Shown: positions 42,434 through 50,732, counted from the first letter of the stretch. The stretch: 64,000 bases of DNA from Flavobacteriaceae bacterium PS02293 (GCA_029960045.1 JASCOV010000014.1:1-64000), one strand, 5' to 3'. The notes: generated by a model from the sequence alone, not told the origin. Program-made: numbers and translations.

Positions 42434-43815
42434 TATCCTTTTGCGTAAAACTCAAAGAAATAAGGGATGCTTTCTATTCCTTTGTAGTAGTTGTAAAGTC
42501 CGTAATGCTCGTTCGGTGAATGGATAGCGTCGGAATCCAAACCGAATCCCATCAATACAGATTTTGCGCCCAAGACTTTCTCGAACAAAGATGTAATTGG
42601 AATACTTCCGCCACTTCTGTACGGCAATACTTCTTTCCCGAAGGCTTTTTCCATTGCATTTTTTGCAGCCTGAAATTCTTTGGTATTGCTTTCCAAAACG
42701 TAAGGCATTCCGCCGTGGTGAGGTGTTACTTTTACTTTTACGCTTTTCGGCGCAATCTTTTCGAAATATTTTGTGAATTTTTCTGTGATTTCTTCTGGTG
42801 TTTGGTTTGGAACGAGTCTCATTGAAATTTTAGCAAAAGCTTTGGAAGCAATCACTGTTTTGGCACCTTCACCTGTATAACCACCCCAGATTCCATTAAC
42901 ATCTAAAGTTGGTCTGATCGATGCTCTTTCCAAAGTCGTGTAACCTTCCTCTCCCTGAATATCATTAAGACCAATCGATTTTTTGTAACCTTCCTGATCA
43001 TCTTTCAGTTTGTTCATTTCTGCTCTGTCTTCATTGGAAACAATCAAAACATTGTCATAAAAACCATCAATTGTTATGTGTCCTTTCTCATCAATCAAAT
43101 CCCCAATCAACTTTGATAAAACATTGATTGGATTCGGAACTGCACCACCGTAAAGTCCTGAATGCAGGTCACGATTCGGGCCTTCTACCTCAACTTCCAC
43201 ATAACTTAACCCACGCAAACCTGTTGTAACAGTCGGCTGCTCGTTAGAATAAATATGTGTATCAGAAATCAAAATGACATCACAACTCAACTTGTCTTTA
43301 TTATCTTCTAAGAAATCTGCCAAACTTGCAGAGCCAACTTCTTCTTCTCCTTCAATCAAAAACTTGACATTACAAGGCAGAGAATCTGTTTTCATCATCG
43401 CTTCAAAAGCTTTGACGTGCATAAAGAATTGTCCTTTGTCATCCGCGGAACCTCTTGCAAAGATGGCACCTTCCGGATGAAGCTCTGTTGTTTTCACAAC
43501 TGGCTCAAATGGATCGCTTGTCCATAATTCCAAAGGATCGGCCGGCTGAACATCGTAATGTCCGTAAACCAAAACTGTTGGTAAGTTGGCATCAATAATT
43601 TTTTCTCCAAAAACGATTGGATAGCCTTTGGTTTGAAGAATTTCTACATTGTCTGCTCCGGCAACTTCAAGATGTCTTGCTACTTCGTCAGCACATTTCA
43701 GAACTTCTGATTTGTAAGCTGGATCCGCGCTGATGGAAGCGATTCTAAGAATGTCGAAAAGTTCGTCGAGAAAACGTTGTTTGTTTTCGTTGATGTATGT
43801 TTGTGTTGTACTCAT
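42433..43815 (-). CDS. M20-family dipeptidase
   Basis: The 460-residue metallopeptidase has VYGHYDVQPADP (metal His and catalytic Asp), ARGSADDKGQFFMHVKAFEAM (bridging Asp), FLIEGEEEVGSASL (general base Glu-Glu), and a C-terminal SGGSIPITSLFE and NEHYGLYNYYKG (metal His). This fits the CNDP/PepV-like M20 dipeptidases acting on peptides in the cytosol. The start MSTTQTYINENKQ fits the family. A family-2 repeat lies directly upstream. Confidence 0.93.
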   Translation of the reverse strand: MSTTQTYINENKQRFLDELFDILRIASISADPAYKSEVLKCADEVARHLEVAGADNVEILQTKGYPIVFGEKIIDANLPTVLVYGHYDVQPADPLELWTSDPFEPVVKTTELHPEGAIFARGSADDKGQFFMHVKAFEAMMKTDSLPCNVKFLIEGEEEVGSASLADFLEDNKDKLSCDVILISDTHIYSNEQPTVTTGLRGLSYVEVEVEGPNRDLHSGLYGGAVPNPINVLSKLIGDLIDEKGHITIDGFYDNVLIVSNEDRAEMNKLKDDQEGYKKSIGLNDIQGEEGYTTLERASIRPTLDVNGIWGGYTGEGAKTVIASKAFAKISMRLVPNQTPEEITEKFTKYFEKIAPKSVKVKVTPHHGGMPYVLESNTKEFQAAKNAMEKAFGKEVLPYRSGGSIPITSLFEKVLGAKSVLMGFGLDSDAIHSPNEHYGLYNYYKGIESIPYFFEFYAKG

Positions 43816-43835
43816 TTTTAATTATAATTATTTTT

Positions 43836-43898
43836 TGAACGCAAAGTGCGCAAATATTTTTTTAATTATTGAAAATATTTTAAGTTTTGCAAAGGCAC
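43836..43898 (-). repeat. Dispersed repeat ahead of the dipeptidase gene (family 2)
   Basis: GAACGCAAAGTGCGCAAAT, an A/T-rich spacer, then TGAAAATATTTTAAG and CAAAGGCAC closely match 24336-24400. The distance to the leftward start codon is also alike (about 20 nt). Confidence 0.55.
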
Positions 43899-43989
43899 GT
43901 CGACAGCCTCAGCATAAATTTCAAACTCATCAAAGAAAACAATAACCACATTGATATATTTTTTTCTTTATATGAGGTTCGTAAAAATA

Positions 43990-44020
43990 AAAAATGTCCT
44001 GCAAACGCAAGACATTTTTA
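43990..44020 (-). terminator. Terminator after the small lipoprotein gene
   Basis: AAAATGTC (43991-43998) and GACATTTT (44011-44018) flank a 12-nt loop, with T-rich sequence on the leftward side. It follows the leftward lipoprotein gene. Confidence 0.7.
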
Positions 44021-44045
44021 TTATAATATTTTTATAAAATTCTGA

Positions 44046-44300
44046 TTAATGATCAGCCTCTACAGCTATTGGTGCAGTAACTTTGGAATCGTGACCAGCA
44101 GTTTTTGCTGTATCTGCCACAACGTGAGTCGTTGTTTTAGCTGAATCCTCAGCTGGCTTGTAAGTTCCGTGAGGCGCATTTGGGTCATCGTATCTTACGA
44201 CCTCATCTGTTTTTACAATACGTCCTTTGTTCCCTCCAGCAGGAAGATCACAAGAAACAACTAGAATAGCGGAAGCCAACAATATCACTGATTTTTTCAT
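44046..44300 (-). CDS. Small putative lipoprotein
   Basis: The 84-residue protein has a lipobox near VVSCDLP (Cys about residue 17). A mature part rich in Ala, Thr, Lys, Asp and His follows, with no hydrophobic core, as expected for an extended or disordered envelope lipoprotein. No family is recognised. It is the last host gene before the prophage. Confidence 0.7.
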   Translation of the reverse strand: MKKSVILLASAILVVSCDLPAGGNKGRIVKTDEVVRYDDPNAPHGTYKPAEDSAKTTTHVVADTAKTAGHDSKVTAPIAVEADH

Positions 44301-44547
44301 ATGTATATCTTATATTATTAATAGGTCATATGCAATCGCCATCTTTAATATTACTAGGTTTTAATTAAATTTTGACATATGGCGATGTCATTCTTATAAT
44401 TTTGATGCGTCAAAAGTAGTGAAATTGAGATTTTCTGCAAAATGTTTTTTTGTAAAATGTTCGCTGTACAATGTATTATATAATAAGTCTAATTAATTCG
44501 CCTCAATTTTATAACAAATCTGAAATCAAAGGACAAATGGTGCAACT

Positions 44548-44569
44548 CTGCGAAGCGCAGCCCGGCTTG
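44548..44569. repeat. Truncated palindromic repeat, copy 5, at the prophage boundary
   Basis: The sequence CTGCGAAGCGCAGCCCGGCT matches the left edge of the repeat family (compare 9324-9345 and 4064-4076). It stops matching after GGCTTG, where other copies continue AGCGGAAATCC. The break coincides with a TGTAGGGC start typical of a transposable phage end. The 44301-44547 stretch shows no gene. Confidence 0.6.
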
Positions 44570-44680
44570 TAGGGCATTGATAATAAAAAGTCAAAATTAA
44601 TAAAAAGCAAAAAAGGGTGAAAACCTTTATTAATAGGCTTTTACAACGATAAAATCAAAAATATTTAATTTTCAAAAAGT
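44568..44680. repeat. Predicted left end with transposase-binding-like repeats
   Basis: From TGTAGGGC, AATAAAAAG occurs at 44582-44590 and 44599-44607 (17-bp interval), and a related CAAAAAGT lies at 44673-44680. Mu-type ends carry several such A-rich transposase sites. Exact sites cannot be proven by eye. Confidence 0.45.
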
Positions 44681-44762
44681 AAAATTAACTACATTTTACT
44701 ACCTTTTAATTACTACTCTCTATTGCTTTAAATACCTTTATTTAAGATAAAATTACTTATAT

Positions 44763-44813
44763 AACACACAAACGCCCAAAAACTACTATCAAAGAGGTTT
44801 TTGGGCGTTTTTA
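44763..44813. terminator. Strong bidirectional hairpin left of the repressor
   Basis: AAACGCCCAAAAAC (44770-44783) pairs perfectly with GTTTTTGGGCGTTT (44797-44810). Flanking AACACAC and GTGTT segments extend the complementarity. It likely terminates the leftward repressor transcript and insulates the phage from host reading. To the right, 44814-45075 has TTTAAA-rich repeats (CTGTTTAAAG 44828, CCTTTTAAAG 44839) and no gene. Confidence 0.75.
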
Positions 44814-45075
44814 TTGTGTTTAAAAACCTGTTTAAAGACCTTTTAAAGATTGTAGGAATTCTTTTTTGCAAGATATAATCTATTATGTAAAAATAACTGA
44901 TGCGGTTATCGTTGGGGTTAGTTTTGGGGTTATAAAAAATAGAAAATAATTCTGTCAGATAGTGTAATTTATATCATTATATCAGACGAAAAAGCAATTT
45001 AATTATGTGAGTTGACAGGGTAATGATAATAAAAAAACAGCAGTTATTTATGTTAAATGACTGAAAAACAGCGTC

Positions 45076-45786
45076 TTAAGACATAGTATTGTATCTTACG
45101 CTTGCTTTTATCATGGCTATGGCTGTTATATGCTTGATATTTATGTCTTTCGATTGATGATGTTGATTTTGGCTTACTAATTTCACGAAATCCTCCCCTT
45201 TTTCAGATTTCTGAACAAATTTCACGGTCACATACTCTTCCCAATCGCCAATTTTTACGCTTAATAGATACATTTCTCCGTAAAAGATATTATCAACCGA
45301 TGTTTGTTTATATAGTATGATATCTCCAGATTTTAATAATGGATACATACTGTCCCCGGTTACGGATATGGCACCATCGCACTTCGGTAAATTCGGTATT
45401 TTGATTGTATCTAGTACTCTATGAGGTTTTCCAGTGTCAAATAGTTCTTGAAGTCCTGCGGTTGCCTCCAGATCATAAAAGGGAACTTCTTGCATTCCTA
45501 CTATAGCATCTTTGGTCTTTCTTCCTTTATATAATTGTAAAGATTCGTTTACCTCTCCGAGGTTGAGCTTCTTTAGCATATTAGGAGAATCATCTAGTAC
45601 CCACAATGGATTAATATCACTGTAGGTAAATAGAAACTTTTCTAGTGTATCTGTTTTGATAGTTGTATTTGCATTAAATGGTTTGCTCAAACTACCATTA
45701 GACAGCCCTATCTCCCTTTCAGCGGTCGTTGGCTTGATATTCTTAAAATCAAGATATTCCTTGAGTTTTCCAACAATATTTGTCAT
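45076..45786 (-). CDS. Phage repressor, HTH plus S24 LexA-like peptidase
   Basis: The 236-residue protein has an N-terminal HTH (about 5-60, with TTAEREIGLSNGSLSKPF) and a C-terminal S24 domain. The catalytic Ser is S146 in VTGDSMYPLL and the Lys is K189 in YVTVKFV. A candidate self-cleavage site is Ala110-Gly111. It should bind the adjacent inverted repeats and hold lysogeny, with RecA-stimulated cleavage likely on DNA damage. Orientation and position match Mu c. Confidence 0.9.
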   Translation of the reverse strand: MTNIVGKLKEYLDFKNIKPTTAEREIGLSNGSLSKPFNANTTIKTDTLEKFLFTYSDINPLWVLDDSPNMLKKLNLGEVNESLQLYKGRKTKDAIVGMQEVPFYDLEATAGLQELFDTGKPHRVLDTIKIPNLPKCDGAISVTGDSMYPLLKSGDIILYKQTSVDNIFYGEMYLLSVKIGDWEEYVTVKFVQKSEKGEDFVKLVSQNQHHQSKDINIKHITAIAMIKASVRYNTMS

Positions 45787-45801
45787 AGTTTAAAAATAAT
45801 T

Positions 45802-45854
45802 AGAAAGTTTTCTCTAAAATATTTGGTCAATAGAAAACTTTCTATTTATATTTG
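45802..45854 (+). promoter_or_regulatory. Early promoter with paired repressor operators
   Basis: AGAAAGTTTTCT (45802-45813) and AGAAAACTTTCT (45832-45843) are reverse complements, each nearly palindromic. The rightward promoter has -33 TTTG (45822-45825), a 21-bp spacer and -7 TATATTTG (45847-45854). The second operator lies between these elements, so repressor binding would block early transcription. The first operator is close to the repressor start and could give autoregulation. Confidence 0.75.
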
Positions 45855-45883
45855 TCGAGATATTGAGACAAAAATAAGACAAA

Positions 45884-46162
45884 ATGAAAATACAAAGTGT
45901 ACGGGAAACCGTAAAACCAGAAAAAAAACCAAAAATTTATTTTGATCCGTCAACTCCGGAAGAGGTAGAACACTTGGAAGTATTGCAAGGACTATTGTCT
46001 GATAAAAGGCGTGGAGATTGGGATTTAGCTGCTGAAATCGTAGGGATTTCAAGATTCTCAGTCGAAAAAGCATTTTTAAGAGTGTATTCTAAGAATCACA
46101 CTGAAGCTGTTGCCGCCTTAAAAGCTGTCATCGAAAATCGTAGAAAACTCCTAAAACAATAG
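45884..46162 (+). CDS. Small HTH-containing early regulator
   Basis: The 92-residue protein is basic overall. Its C-terminal half looks like a helix-turn-helix: LLSDKRRGDWDLAAEIVGISRFSVEKAFLRVYSKN. It is the first rightward gene after the early promoter, the position of ner in Mu. A Ner-like or Cro-like role is inferred only from position and the HTH. Its sequence is not obviously Ner. Confidence 0.65.
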   Translation: MKIQSVRETVKPEKKPKIYFDPSTPEEVEHLEVLQGLLSDKRRGDWDLAAEIVGISRFSVEKAFLRVYSKNHTEAVAALKAVIENRRKLLKQ

Positions 46163-46164
46163 AT

Positions 46165-46314
46165 ATGAAAAAGCTAATCACATTTATTCCTTACAGAAAG
46201 CACACCGCCAAAGTGATAAAATCTTATTTCCACATCATTTTTTTGAATTGGCATTTCGACTGGCATTACAAAACTGATTTTAATAGTGCAGGAACGCCGA
46301 GGATAGCACAATAA
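46165..46314 (+). CDS. Small hypothetical phage protein
   Basis: This 49-codon ORF starts MKKLITFIPYRKHTAKVIKS, is rich in Lys and aromatic residues (FLNWHFDWHYKTDF) and ends 6 nt before a structured RNA region. It begins 2 nt after the HTH gene, supporting coupled translation. No family is recognised. Confidence 0.5.
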   Translation: MKKLITFIPYRKHTAKVIKSYFHIIFLNWHFDWHYKTDFNSAGTPRIAQ

Positions 46315-46320
46315 AAAAGA

Positions 46321-46437
46321 CTGTGGCGGACAGCTTGGAAAGACAAGCATTCGGGGAGTATAGCTTAGTTAGGTTAGAGCAAGGGTTGCAACACAAAACA
46401 GTGCCTAAGGTCGGCGGTTCGATTCCGTCACTCTCCA
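46321..46437 (+). ncRNA. tRNA-like RNA with abnormal anticodon arm, plus two leader hairpins
   Basis: From 46353 to 46437 the RNA has a 7-bp acceptor stem (GGGGAGT with ACTCTCC, one G-U), a D-arm (GCTT...GAGC) and a canonical T-arm (GGCGG-TTCGATT-CCGTC). The discriminator is A, followed by CA. Between GAGC (46380) and the T-stem lie 32 nt that do not make a normal 5-bp/7-nt anticodon arm. The best fold is a 7-bp bulged stem AGGGTTG/CAGTGCCT with a 10-nt loop. Two hairpins (CTGT/ACAG at 46321-46333, GCTTG/CAAGC at 46333-46348) precede it. A decoding tRNA is unlikely. Confidence 0.65.
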
Positions 46438-46451
46438 CATAATTAACAACC

Positions 46452-46470
46452 ATTTAAACACCGTTTAAAT
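46452..46470. promoter_or_regulatory. Perfect palindrome just before the transposase start
   Basis: ATTTAAAC and GTTTAAAT are separated by 3 nt. The site ends 2 nt before the transposase ATG, so it could be an operator or an RNA hairpin that limits translation of the transposase. Confidence 0.55.
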
Positions 46471-46472
46471 CT

Positions 46473-48497
46473 ATGTTTGAGTATTACAATAACACTTTAT
46501 GCGTTCAAGCGAACTGGCTCAATGAGACGGGCGTTATTTCCTTTAATAACTTGAAGCAATTGGCAAGCAAAGGTAAAATAAAAAAAGCCCGCAATGGCGG
46601 TGGTCTTGGCAATCCTGCCCTTTACGTTTACAACTCCTTCCCGGAGCGGTTCAAAAATGTGATTGAACATGATATGGGTATCAATCCACACGAACAAAAA
46701 AGCACTATTCATTTTTCTGAGTTTCTAGCCTCGGATGAAAACGCTTCCGCCTATTTCGCTAATTATGAACTTGAGGACGGACGATATCTATCAGAAGCCA
46801 ACAGCGATGCAGTTGAGCAATACACAGCTAACGTTGTAGTTTTCAATGCGATCAATAAAGTGATAGTCAAAGTGACGAACGCCAATCCGAAAATAAACAA
46901 AGCGGAGCTTTGGCAGAACATTGCGACATCTGTTCATAATATCAGCGATGATTTGAGATTCAGATATCCGTTTGATCTTCCTGAAAATCCCCAGGCACTT
47001 CGTGCAAAGTTCGAATCTTGTATTTTGAAAAAAGGAAATAAGAGATATCCAAGAACTGGACTCGAAGGATTGATTCATAATAACTATTGTAACAATCACT
47101 CTTTGAAGATCTCGCAGGAAGTTGGCGAATGGCTGATTGCTTATTATTCTTTACCGATAAAATGTTCTATTCCGGAGCTTTTCATCGCTTACGAAAGAAA
47201 CCGTTCAAAAACGGGATTTCCAAGGCTTTCCGAAAGTGGAATTCAGAATTTCATTATGAAACCGGAAAACGAAAGGATCTGGCTTCGACCTCGTGACGGC
47301 AAAGATGCTTACATCAATCGATTTGGTCACAGTATCAAGAAAAACAAAGAGACCTTATTCCCGAATGCACATTGGGCGATTGATGGAACCAAGCTCGACA
47401 CCATCCATATCAAGGATAACAAAAACAAAATGGGTGCTGATATGAATATCGATGTAGTAATCGATGTTTACTCAGAAAAAATTCTCGGTTGGAGTCTTTC
47501 AGAATCTGAGACACACGTGGATCACTTCAAGGCTTTGAAGATGGCAGTTAACACAGCTTGTGCAAAACCTTACTTATTCACTTATGATGCACAGTCGGGT
47601 CACAAAACGAAGAAAATGCAGGAACTGTACAGCAAAGTAGCAAATTCACATTATCATCATAAGGTTGGCAGGAAATCAAATCCAATTGAGCAGGTTTTTA
47701 ACCGCTTTCAACAGCAGGTCATCGGAAAGCGTTGGTTTTCTGATAAACAGTCGATAAAAGCCAAGCAAAGCCGCTCACAAGTGAATGTTGATTTCATTAA
47801 AGAGTTCAAAGATGCGCTACCGACCAAAGATGAACTTTACAAACACTTTATCGTAATGGTCAACGAGTGGAATGCAATGAAACATCCACGTTTCAACAAA
47901 TCCAGAAACGAAGTTTATGCAACTGAATCAGAACACACGCAAGAACTGGACGCATTCGAACAAATCTCGATGTTCTGGCTGGAAGAATCCAAACCAAAAG
48001 CATATAAAAAAGGCGGAATGCTTATAACGGTTTCCGGAAAAGACTATGAGTTCGAGGTTTACGACAAAGACAATCAAGTTGATGAAATTTTTAGAGAAAA
48101 ATATGTCAATACAAAGCTGATAATGTCTTACGACCCAGAATATCTGGATCAGTACGTCAAACTCTACGAACTTAATGAGAAAGGACAAAAAGTATTTGTC
48201 GCCTATGCTCAGAAAAAGCGAGAACACAGCCAGATGATGAAATTCTCGACAGAAGACAGCAAAGCGCAATTACTGAAGGATATGGCGGTCAGAGACAGAG
48301 AAATGATGCGAGACTGGACAAAGTATCAGGAAATCGCAGAACGCACAGGTATCACACGAGAATCGCTAGTTGATGAACAAAACGCAATGATTGTCGATAA
48401 TTTGGAATTAGACATGAAAATGCTAGCCTACGGTACTAAAGAAGAGCAAATCAAGACAAACAAAAGATCCTTATTCGATCAAATAACAAGTAACTAG
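46473..48497 (+). CDS. Mu-type DDE transposase (MuA-like)
   Basis: The 674-residue protein has an N-terminal DNA-binding region. The integrase core has D304 (HWAIDGTKLD), D372 (TYDAQSGH) and E406 (NPIEQVFNRFQQ), with 34 residues between the last two. A Mu-transposase C-terminal beta domain lies near 520-560, followed by a helical, charged tail (MuB-interacting in Mu). All catalytic residues are present. It performs replicative transposition and integration. The MuB-like gene begins 3 nt downstream. Confidence 0.93.
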   Translation: MFEYYNNTLCVQANWLNETGVISFNNLKQLASKGKIKKARNGGGLGNPALYVYNSFPERFKNVIEHDMGINPHEQKSTIHFSEFLASDENASAYFANYELEDGRYLSEANSDAVEQYTANVVVFNAINKVIVKVTNANPKINKAELWQNIATSVHNISDDLRFRYPFDLPENPQALRAKFESCILKKGNKRYPRTGLEGLIHNNYCNNHSLKISQEVGEWLIAYYSLPIKCSIPELFIAYERNRSKTGFPRLSESGIQNFIMKPENERIWLRPRDGKDAYINRFGHSIKKNKETLFPNAHWAIDGTKLDTIHIKDNKNKMGADMNIDVVIDVYSEKILGWSLSESETHVDHFKALKMAVNTACAKPYLFTYDAQSGHKTKKMQELYSKVANSHYHHKVGRKSNPIEQVFNRFQQQVIGKRWFSDKQSIKAKQSRSQVNVDFIKEFKDALPTKDELYKHFIVMVNEWNAMKHPRFNKSRNEVYATESEHTQELDAFEQISMFWLEESKPKAYKKGGMLITVSGKDYEFEVYDKDNQVDEIFREKYVNTKLIMSYDPEYLDQYVKLYELNEKGQKVFVAYAQKKREHSQMMKFSTEDSKAQLLKDMAVRDREMMRDWTKYQEIAERTGITRESLVDEQNAMIVDNLELDMKMLAYGTKEEQIKTNKRSLFDQITSN

Positions 48498-48499
48498 AT

Positions 48500-49360
48500 A
48501 TGAATCAAAAAGAGAAAATCGCAATCGTAGACCTTCTAAGAAACTACGTTGAACAAAAAGGAAGTCAAAATAAAGCATCAGCATCATTGAAAGGAGTTTC
48601 TACAGCTGTTGTTTCACATTTATTAAGTGGAAACTGGGAACCATATTCAGATGATATGTTTCGCCGTGTCGGCGCACAGGTTGGTCATAATGCTAATGAA
48701 TGGCAGTTTGTAGAAACTACCAATTCAAAGACAATTCTTACCAGAATTGCTGATGCTAAAGACAATCATTTGGTTTTAAGTTTTATTGGTAATGCAGGTG
48801 CTGGAAAGTCTGAAACTACCAAAAAATTTACATCCGAAAATAAAAATGTTTTCCGTGTAGAATGTGGACAGTATTGGGACAGAAGTTTTTTCCTTTCAGA
48901 AATCCTTATGCAGATGGGATCTAAGGATTTTACTCCCAAAATATCCAATATGATGAGAGACTTAGTAAGAAAATTAAAGGATCTGGAAAATCCACAACTG
49001 ATACTTGATGAAATTGACAAAGTCCCTGATGATGTTTTTCTTTTCCTTATCACACTGTATAACGAACTTTTCAAACATTGCTCAATTATCATCCTAGGAA
49101 CTCATTTTCTTAAGAAAAGAATCGAGGACGGTATCAGACTGAGAAAAAAAGGTTATGAGGAAATAAAGAGCCGATACGCTTCTTTCATCGAACTGGAAGA
49201 TACTTCTGCAAGTGATGTAAAACTTGTTTGTGTCGGAAACGGTTTGAACAACGAAAAAAATATCAATGTGGTTTCTGTTACATCAAAAGGCGATCTCAGA
49301 AAAGTGTATAACGCTGTAATTGCTTCAAGAATTGACGAAAAAGACAAACTTATAGGATAA
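48500..49360 (+). CDS. MuB-like AAA+ target-capture ATPase
   Basis: The 286-residue protein has an N-terminal HTH (KASASLKGVSTAVVSHLLSGNWEPYS, about 25-50), as MuB does. Walker A is GNAGAGKS (97-104), Walker B is LILDEIDKVP (about 168-177), and a helical C-terminus follows. MuB binds target DNA and stimulates the transposase. The gene overlaps the next start by one base at 49360. Confidence 0.92.
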   Translation: MNQKEKIAIVDLLRNYVEQKGSQNKASASLKGVSTAVVSHLLSGNWEPYSDDMFRRVGAQVGHNANEWQFVETTNSKTILTRIADAKDNHLVLSFIGNAGAGKSETTKKFTSENKNVFRVECGQYWDRSFFLSEILMQMGSKDFTPKISNMMRDLVRKLKDLENPQLILDEIDKVPDDVFLFLITLYNELFKHCSIIILGTHFLKKRIEDGIRLRKKGYEEIKSRYASFIELEDTSASDVKLVCVGNGLNNEKNINVVSVTSKGDLRKVYNAVIASRIDEKDKLIG

Positions 49361-49791
49361 TGAAAGGATATAGATATCACCCAGAAATAGACGGTCTAAA
49401 AGTGAATGAGGACGGCTCTGTGATTTATAGAAATGAAGAGGAAGTAACATTGAAGGAACGAAATAATGGCAGCCATATTTCCAAATATTTCTACTTCAAA
49501 GGAAAACAAATTGGTCTCGCAAAATTGGTCTTAGAATGTTGGAAAGGACTTGCGCCAGAACCTAGCCAAAGAGCAATCCATATCAATAATGACCAAACAG
49601 ATTATCATCACGAAAATCTGAAATGGGGTCCGAAAGCCGGAAACACAAAATTTCCTCCGAAACTGACCAAAGAGCAAAAAGTGGAGATCTTGGAAAAGTT
49701 GAACGCCGGACAATCCGGGAACTCACTAGCAATTGAATACGGCGTCACACGAAACGCAATTTATCAACTTAAAAACAAACAAGCGGAATAA
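49360..49791 (+). CDS. HNH-like endonuclease domain protein with C-terminal HTH
   Basis: The 143-residue protein resembles NUMOD4/HNH_3-type phage proteins. GYRYHPEIDGLKVNEDGSVIY opens it, then RAIHINNDQTDYHHENLKWGP gives the H-N-H-like core. The tail TKEQKVEILEKLNAGQSGNSLAIEYGVTRNAIYQLKN is a Cys-free HTH. Homing endonucleases of this kind often have this arrangement, but here the gene lies inside the early operon with overlapping ends, so it is probably a resident phage gene. Confidence 0.75.
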   Translation: MKGYRYHPEIDGLKVNEDGSVIYRNEEEVTLKERNNGSHISKYFYFKGKQIGLAKLVLECWKGLAPEPSQRAIHINNDQTDYHHENLKWGPKAGNTKFPPKLTKEQKVEILEKLNAGQSGNSLAIEYGVTRNAIYQLKNKQAE

Positions 49792-49792
49792 T

Positions 49793-50419
49793 ATGGCAAA
49801 AGACTTCTTTTCTGTTAACGAGCTTGAAAGTACAAATTTTAAAGTGATGCCTTTCACAGGAAAATGGCTGGCAAGTTTTGGAAGACCAGAAGCAAGAGGT
49901 GTTTGGTTGATTTACGGAGAAAGCTTTCATGGTAAATCCACACTAACAGGTCAGATGACACATTACTTGACAGATTTTGTAAAACATAAAATTTTATTGA
50001 ATTCTTTAGAAGAGGGCAAGTCCGAATCACTGAAATTGAATATACAAAGAGCATCGCTCTCCACAGTTTCAAACAAAATTCTTTTAGGTGACAAAGTTCC
50101 AATGAGTCGAGTGAAAGAACGATTGAATGCACAACGTAGTCCGGAGATTATCATCACAGATAGTATACAGTACACAGATTTAGACAAAAAAAGCTACAAC
50201 CAACTGCGTGAAGATTTTGATAAAAAACTGTGGATTTTCGTATCGCAGGCTGATGGCAAAGTGCCACGAGGTGCACTCGCAAAACACGTTCGTTTTGATG
50301 CCGATGTGAAAATACGAGTTGAAGGTTACAAAGCCTTCGTACAATCGAGATACGGCGGCGGCGAAGAATTTATAATAGACCCGGAAAGAGCTGCCAAATA
50401 TTGGGGCAAAATAGAATAA
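49793..50419 (+). CDS. P-loop ATPase, RecA-like
   Basis: The 208-residue protein starts MAKDFFSVNELES at 49793; a longer in-frame start overlaps the previous gene. Walker A is GESFHGKST (about 42-50). A Walker B-like strand is EIIITDSIQYTDL. The length and fold suggest a minimal RecA/DnaB-type ATPase. Its role may be replication or recombination support during transposition. This is inferred. Confidence 0.72.
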   Translation: MAKDFFSVNELESTNFKVMPFTGKWLASFGRPEARGVWLIYGESFHGKSTLTGQMTHYLTDFVKHKILLNSLEEGKSESLKLNIQRASLSTVSNKILLGDKVPMSRVKERLNAQRSPEIIITDSIQYTDLDKKSYNQLREDFDKKLWIFVSQADGKVPRGALAKHVRFDADVKIRVEGYKAFVQSRYGGGEEFIIDPERAAKYWGKIE

Positions 50420-50438
50420 TTAAAAATCAACAATAACA

Positions 50439-50732
50439 ATGCAAGAAATATATTTAGAAATCCTCGCCCTTGATAGCCTTTACGGTGTTCTGAGCTGGTA
50501 TGAGCGGTGTTGGCTTCACATGGTTAGTATCGGAAAAGAGTCTGGACAACCAAGCCTTAGAATAATGAGCCTTTATAAAGTCCTTGTCAACATAGAATGG
50601 GATGCACCAAAAAGGCGACCCGGTCAAGACAGATGCGGACAATATTTTGAGGACGGGAAATGGCTCGAAATCGAACATTACCCAAAAAATCATCCTGAAA
50701 TTACTAACCAAATTAGAAAATATTTAGAATGA
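50439..50732 (+). CDS. Hypothetical phage protein
   Basis: The 97-residue protein is Trp-, Tyr- and Leu-rich at its start (LEILALDSLYGVLSWYERCWLHMVSIG), followed by a basic hydrophilic half. Its TGA overlaps the next ATG (50729). No family is recognised. Confidence 0.6.
   Translation: MQEIYLEILALDSLYGVLSWYERCWLHMVSIGKESGQPSLRIMSLYKVLVNIEWDAPKRRPGQDRCGQYFEDGKWLEIEHYPKNHPEITNQIRKYLE

Noticed and set aside
44881..44945. Integrase attachment site near GGGGTTAGTTTTGGGGTT
   Set aside because: No tyrosine recombinase is present and the prophage is of the transposase type; the G-rich repeat alone is not evidence.
46353..46437. Ordinary tRNA gene (for example tRNA-Cys by the GCA in TTGCAAC)
   Set aside because: No 5-bp stem can be formed around that loop, and the arm is about 9-10 nt too long, so a decoding tRNA is not supported.
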